A stretch of 7,855 bases of DNA, from the NCBI GenBank assembly GCA_023430425.1, contig JAEZAR010000083.1:1-7855 (forward strand), written 5' to 3'. The stretch comes from Actinomycetes bacterium (GTDB taxonomy: Bacteria; Actinomycetota; Actinomycetes; Actinomycetales; Cellulomonadaceae). The position numbers and the translations under genes were made by a program. Shown piece by piece: positions 6,118 through 7,855 of this stretch. Numbering within the stretch: the first letter of the stretch is position 1; the number at the start of each line of letters is the position of its first letter. The notes under the pieces are model-generated. The model was given only the letters and a program-made list of their open reading frames with translations. It ran no database searches and was not told the origin of the DNA.

Positions 6118-7855
6118 GAGTCATGGCCCAGATGGCGATGGTGATGAACCTCGACAAGTGCATCGGCTGCCACACGTGCTCCGTCACGTGCAAGCAGGCG
6201 TGGACGAACCGCACCGGCACCGAGTACGTGTGGTTCAACAACGTCGAGACCCGCCCGGGTCAGGGCTACCCGCGCACGTACGAGGACCAGGAGAAGTGGG
6301 AGGGCGGCTGGACGCTGAACCGGCGCGGGCGCCTGCAGCTCAAGGCGGGCGGGCGCCTGAAGAACCTCCTGACGATCTTCGCGAGCCCGAAGCAGCCGTC
6401 CATCGACGAGTACTACGAGCCGTGGACCTACGACTACGAGCGGCTGACGAGCGCGCCGCTGGGTGAGCACACGCCCGTCGCCCGCCCCAAGTCGCTGCTC
6501 TCCGGCCAGGACATGCAGATCTCGTGGAGCGCGAACTGGGACGACGACCTCGGCGGGGCACCGGCCCTGACGCAGGCCGACCCCGTGCTCGCGAAGGTCT
6601 CGGACAAGGTGCGGCTCGAGTTTGAGCAGACCTTCATGTTCTACCTGCCCCGCATCTGCGAGCACTGCCTCAACCCGTCGTGCGCGGCGTCGTGCCCGTC
6701 CGGTGCCATCTACAAGCGGGCCGAGGACGGCATCGTCCTGGTCGACCAGGACCGGTGCCGGGGCTGGCGCAAGTGCGTCACCGGGTGCCCCTACAAGAAG
6801 GTCTACTTCAACCACCGCACGGGCAAGGCCGAGAAGTGCACGTTCTGCTTCCCGCGCATCGAGGTCGGCCTGCCGACGGTGTGCTCGGAGACGTGCGTGG
6901 GGCGCCTGCGCTACATCGGCCTGGTGCTCTACGACGCCGACCGGGTGCTCGCCGCGGCGAGCGAGCCCGACGAGACCAAGCTCCTCGCGGCCCAGCGCTC
7001 GGTGCTCCTCGACCCGGACGACCCGGAGGTGCAGCGCGCCGCCGAGGCCTCCGGGATCCCGCGCGACTGGGTCGAGGCGGCCCGGCGGTCCCCGGTGTGG
7101 TCGCTGATCCACCGGTACGAGGTGGCGCTGCCGCTGCACCCGGAGTACCGGACCATGCCGATGGTCTGGTACATCCCGCCCCTCTCGCCGGTCGTGGACG
7201 TCGTGCAGGAGACGGGCGAGGACGCGGAGGACCGGGGGAACCTGTTCGCGGCCATCGACGCGCTGCGGATTCCCGTGGAGTACCTCGCCGAGCTGTTCAC
7301 CGCGGGCGACGTCGCCCCGGTCGACGCGGTGCTCCGCCGGCTCGCGGCGATGCGCTCGTACATGCGGGACATCTCGATGGGCCGCGACGGCGACCCGTCG
7401 ATCCCCGCGGCCGTGGGGATGACGACGAGCCAGATGGAGGGGATGTACCGCCTCCTGGCGCTGGCCAAGTACGACGAGCGCTACGTCATCCCGACCGCGC
7501 ACGCCGAGCAGGCCCACTCCCTCGAGGAGCTCGCCACCGAGTGCTCCCTCGACTACGAGGGCGGGCCGGGGATGGGTGGCTCCGGCCCGTTCGGGGAGGG
7601 CTCCGGCGGCGCGTACCTCAACGACCCCATCGCCGTGGAGAACTTCCACATGCTCAAGCAGCGGCAGACGACGGACACGGTCGCGGACCCCGCGACGCGC
7701 AAGGCGCGGGTCAACCTGCTCAACTGGGACGGCAAGGGCGTGCCGCCGGGGATGTTCCCGCCGAAGGCGGACGGCGGCCCGGGCGGCGGCCCCCGCCTGC
7801 GCGAGCCGGACGAGGCGGCGGCGCCCGCCGTCGTGCAGCCGCTGCCGGCCGGCGG
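6114..7855 (+). CDS. narH: Respiratory nitrate reductase beta subunit NarH, 3' end cut by window
   Basis: 580 codons are open to the window edge with no stop. This is the iron-sulfur subunit that relays electrons from NarI haem to NarG on the cytoplasmic side. All four cysteine groups are intact: C16-X2-C19-X2-C22-X3-C26; C182/C185/C190/C194; C215/W218/C221/C225, where Trp replaces a Cys as in the [3Fe-4S] cluster of NarH; and C242/C245/C257/C261. Later conserved NarH segments are present, such as TMPMVWYIPPLSPVVD and VENFHMLKQRQ. E. coli NarH has 512 residues and actinobacterial forms run longer, so the stop should lie close beyond the edge. The region after residue about 545 is a Pro/Gly/Ala-rich tail, and a Gly-rich loop occupies 483-499. 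The gene starts 55 bases after the narG stop, in the same operon; narJ and narI are expected next. Confidence 0.97.
   Translation, partial: MRVMAQMAMVMNLDKCIGCHTCSVTCKQAWTNRTGTEYVWFNNVETRPGQGYPRTYEDQEKWEGGWTLNRRGRLQLKAGGRLKNLLTIFASPKQPSIDEYYEPWTYDYERLTSAPLGEHTPVARPKSLLSGQDMQISWSANWDDDLGGAPALTQADPVLAKVSDKVRLEFEQTFMFYLPRICEHCLNPSCAASCPSGAIYKRAEDGIVLVDQDRCRGWRKCVTGCPYKKVYFNHRTGKAEKCTFCFPRIEVGLPTVCSETCVGRLRYIGLVLYDADRVLAAASEPDETKLLAAQRSVLLDPDDPEVQRAAEASGIPRDWVEAARRSPVWSLIHRYEVALPLHPEYRTMPMVWYIPPLSPVVDVVQETGEDAEDRGNLFAAIDALRIPVEYLAELFTAGDVAPVDAVLRRLAAMRSYMRDISMGRDGDPSIPAAVGMTTSQMEGMYRLLALAKYDERYVIPTAHAEQAHSLEELATECSLDYEGGPGMGGSGPFGEGSGGAYLNDPIAVENFHMLKQRQTTDTVADPATRKARVNLLNWDGKGVPPGMFPPKADGGPGGGPRLREPDEAAAPAVVQPLPAG

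Noticed and set aside
6018..7649. A 543-codon open frame on the minus strand opposite narH
   Set aside because: Same cause: a shadow of narH, with an Arg/His/Val-rich product and no domain; the four Fe-S motifs are on the plus strand.

Overview
The window is very GC-rich (well above 70% by eye), with codons ending almost always in G or C and strong AGGAGG-type ribosome binding sites. This points to an actinomycete (Actinomycetota). The closest taxon cannot be fixed from the sequence alone; a high-GC actinobacterium of the Cellulomonadaceae or Geodermatophilaceae kind would fit. Almost all of the sequence is coding.

Layout. Positions 1-216 (minus strand) hold the first 72 codons of a MogA/MoaB-type molybdenum cofactor gene that runs off the left edge. 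It is divergent from a winged-helix regulator of the ArsR/SufR-like class at 250-840. After a gap of about 110 bp containing a 22-bp dyad come three genes in the same direction: narK (nitrate/nitrite transporter, 952-2256), narG (catalytic subunit of respiratory nitrate reductase, 2291-6058) and narH (iron-sulfur electron-transfer subunit, 6114 to the right edge, missing its stop). A 55-bp spacer between narG and narH carries a possible 19-codon ORF that overlaps both neighbours. narJ and narI would be expected just past the right edge but are not in the window.

How the genes work together. NarK brings in nitrate and exports nitrite. NarG reduces nitrate to nitrite at a Mo-bisMGD centre on the cytoplasmic side of the membrane. 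NarH passes electrons through four Fe-S clusters from the (unseen) cytochrome b subunit NarI to NarG. The MogA/MoaB-type protein belongs to synthesis of the molybdopterin cofactor that NarG needs. The regulator lies between the cofactor gene and the nar genes and has three cysteines and nearby histidines in its C-terminal half, so it is the obvious candidate controller of the cluster; this is inference.

The core is an ordinary nitrate-respiration locus and I see no undescribed multi-gene system. The points worth a second look are the regulator and its possible ligand cluster, the dyad upstream of narK, the tightly nested mini-ORF between narG and narH, and the very short divergent region at 217-249.
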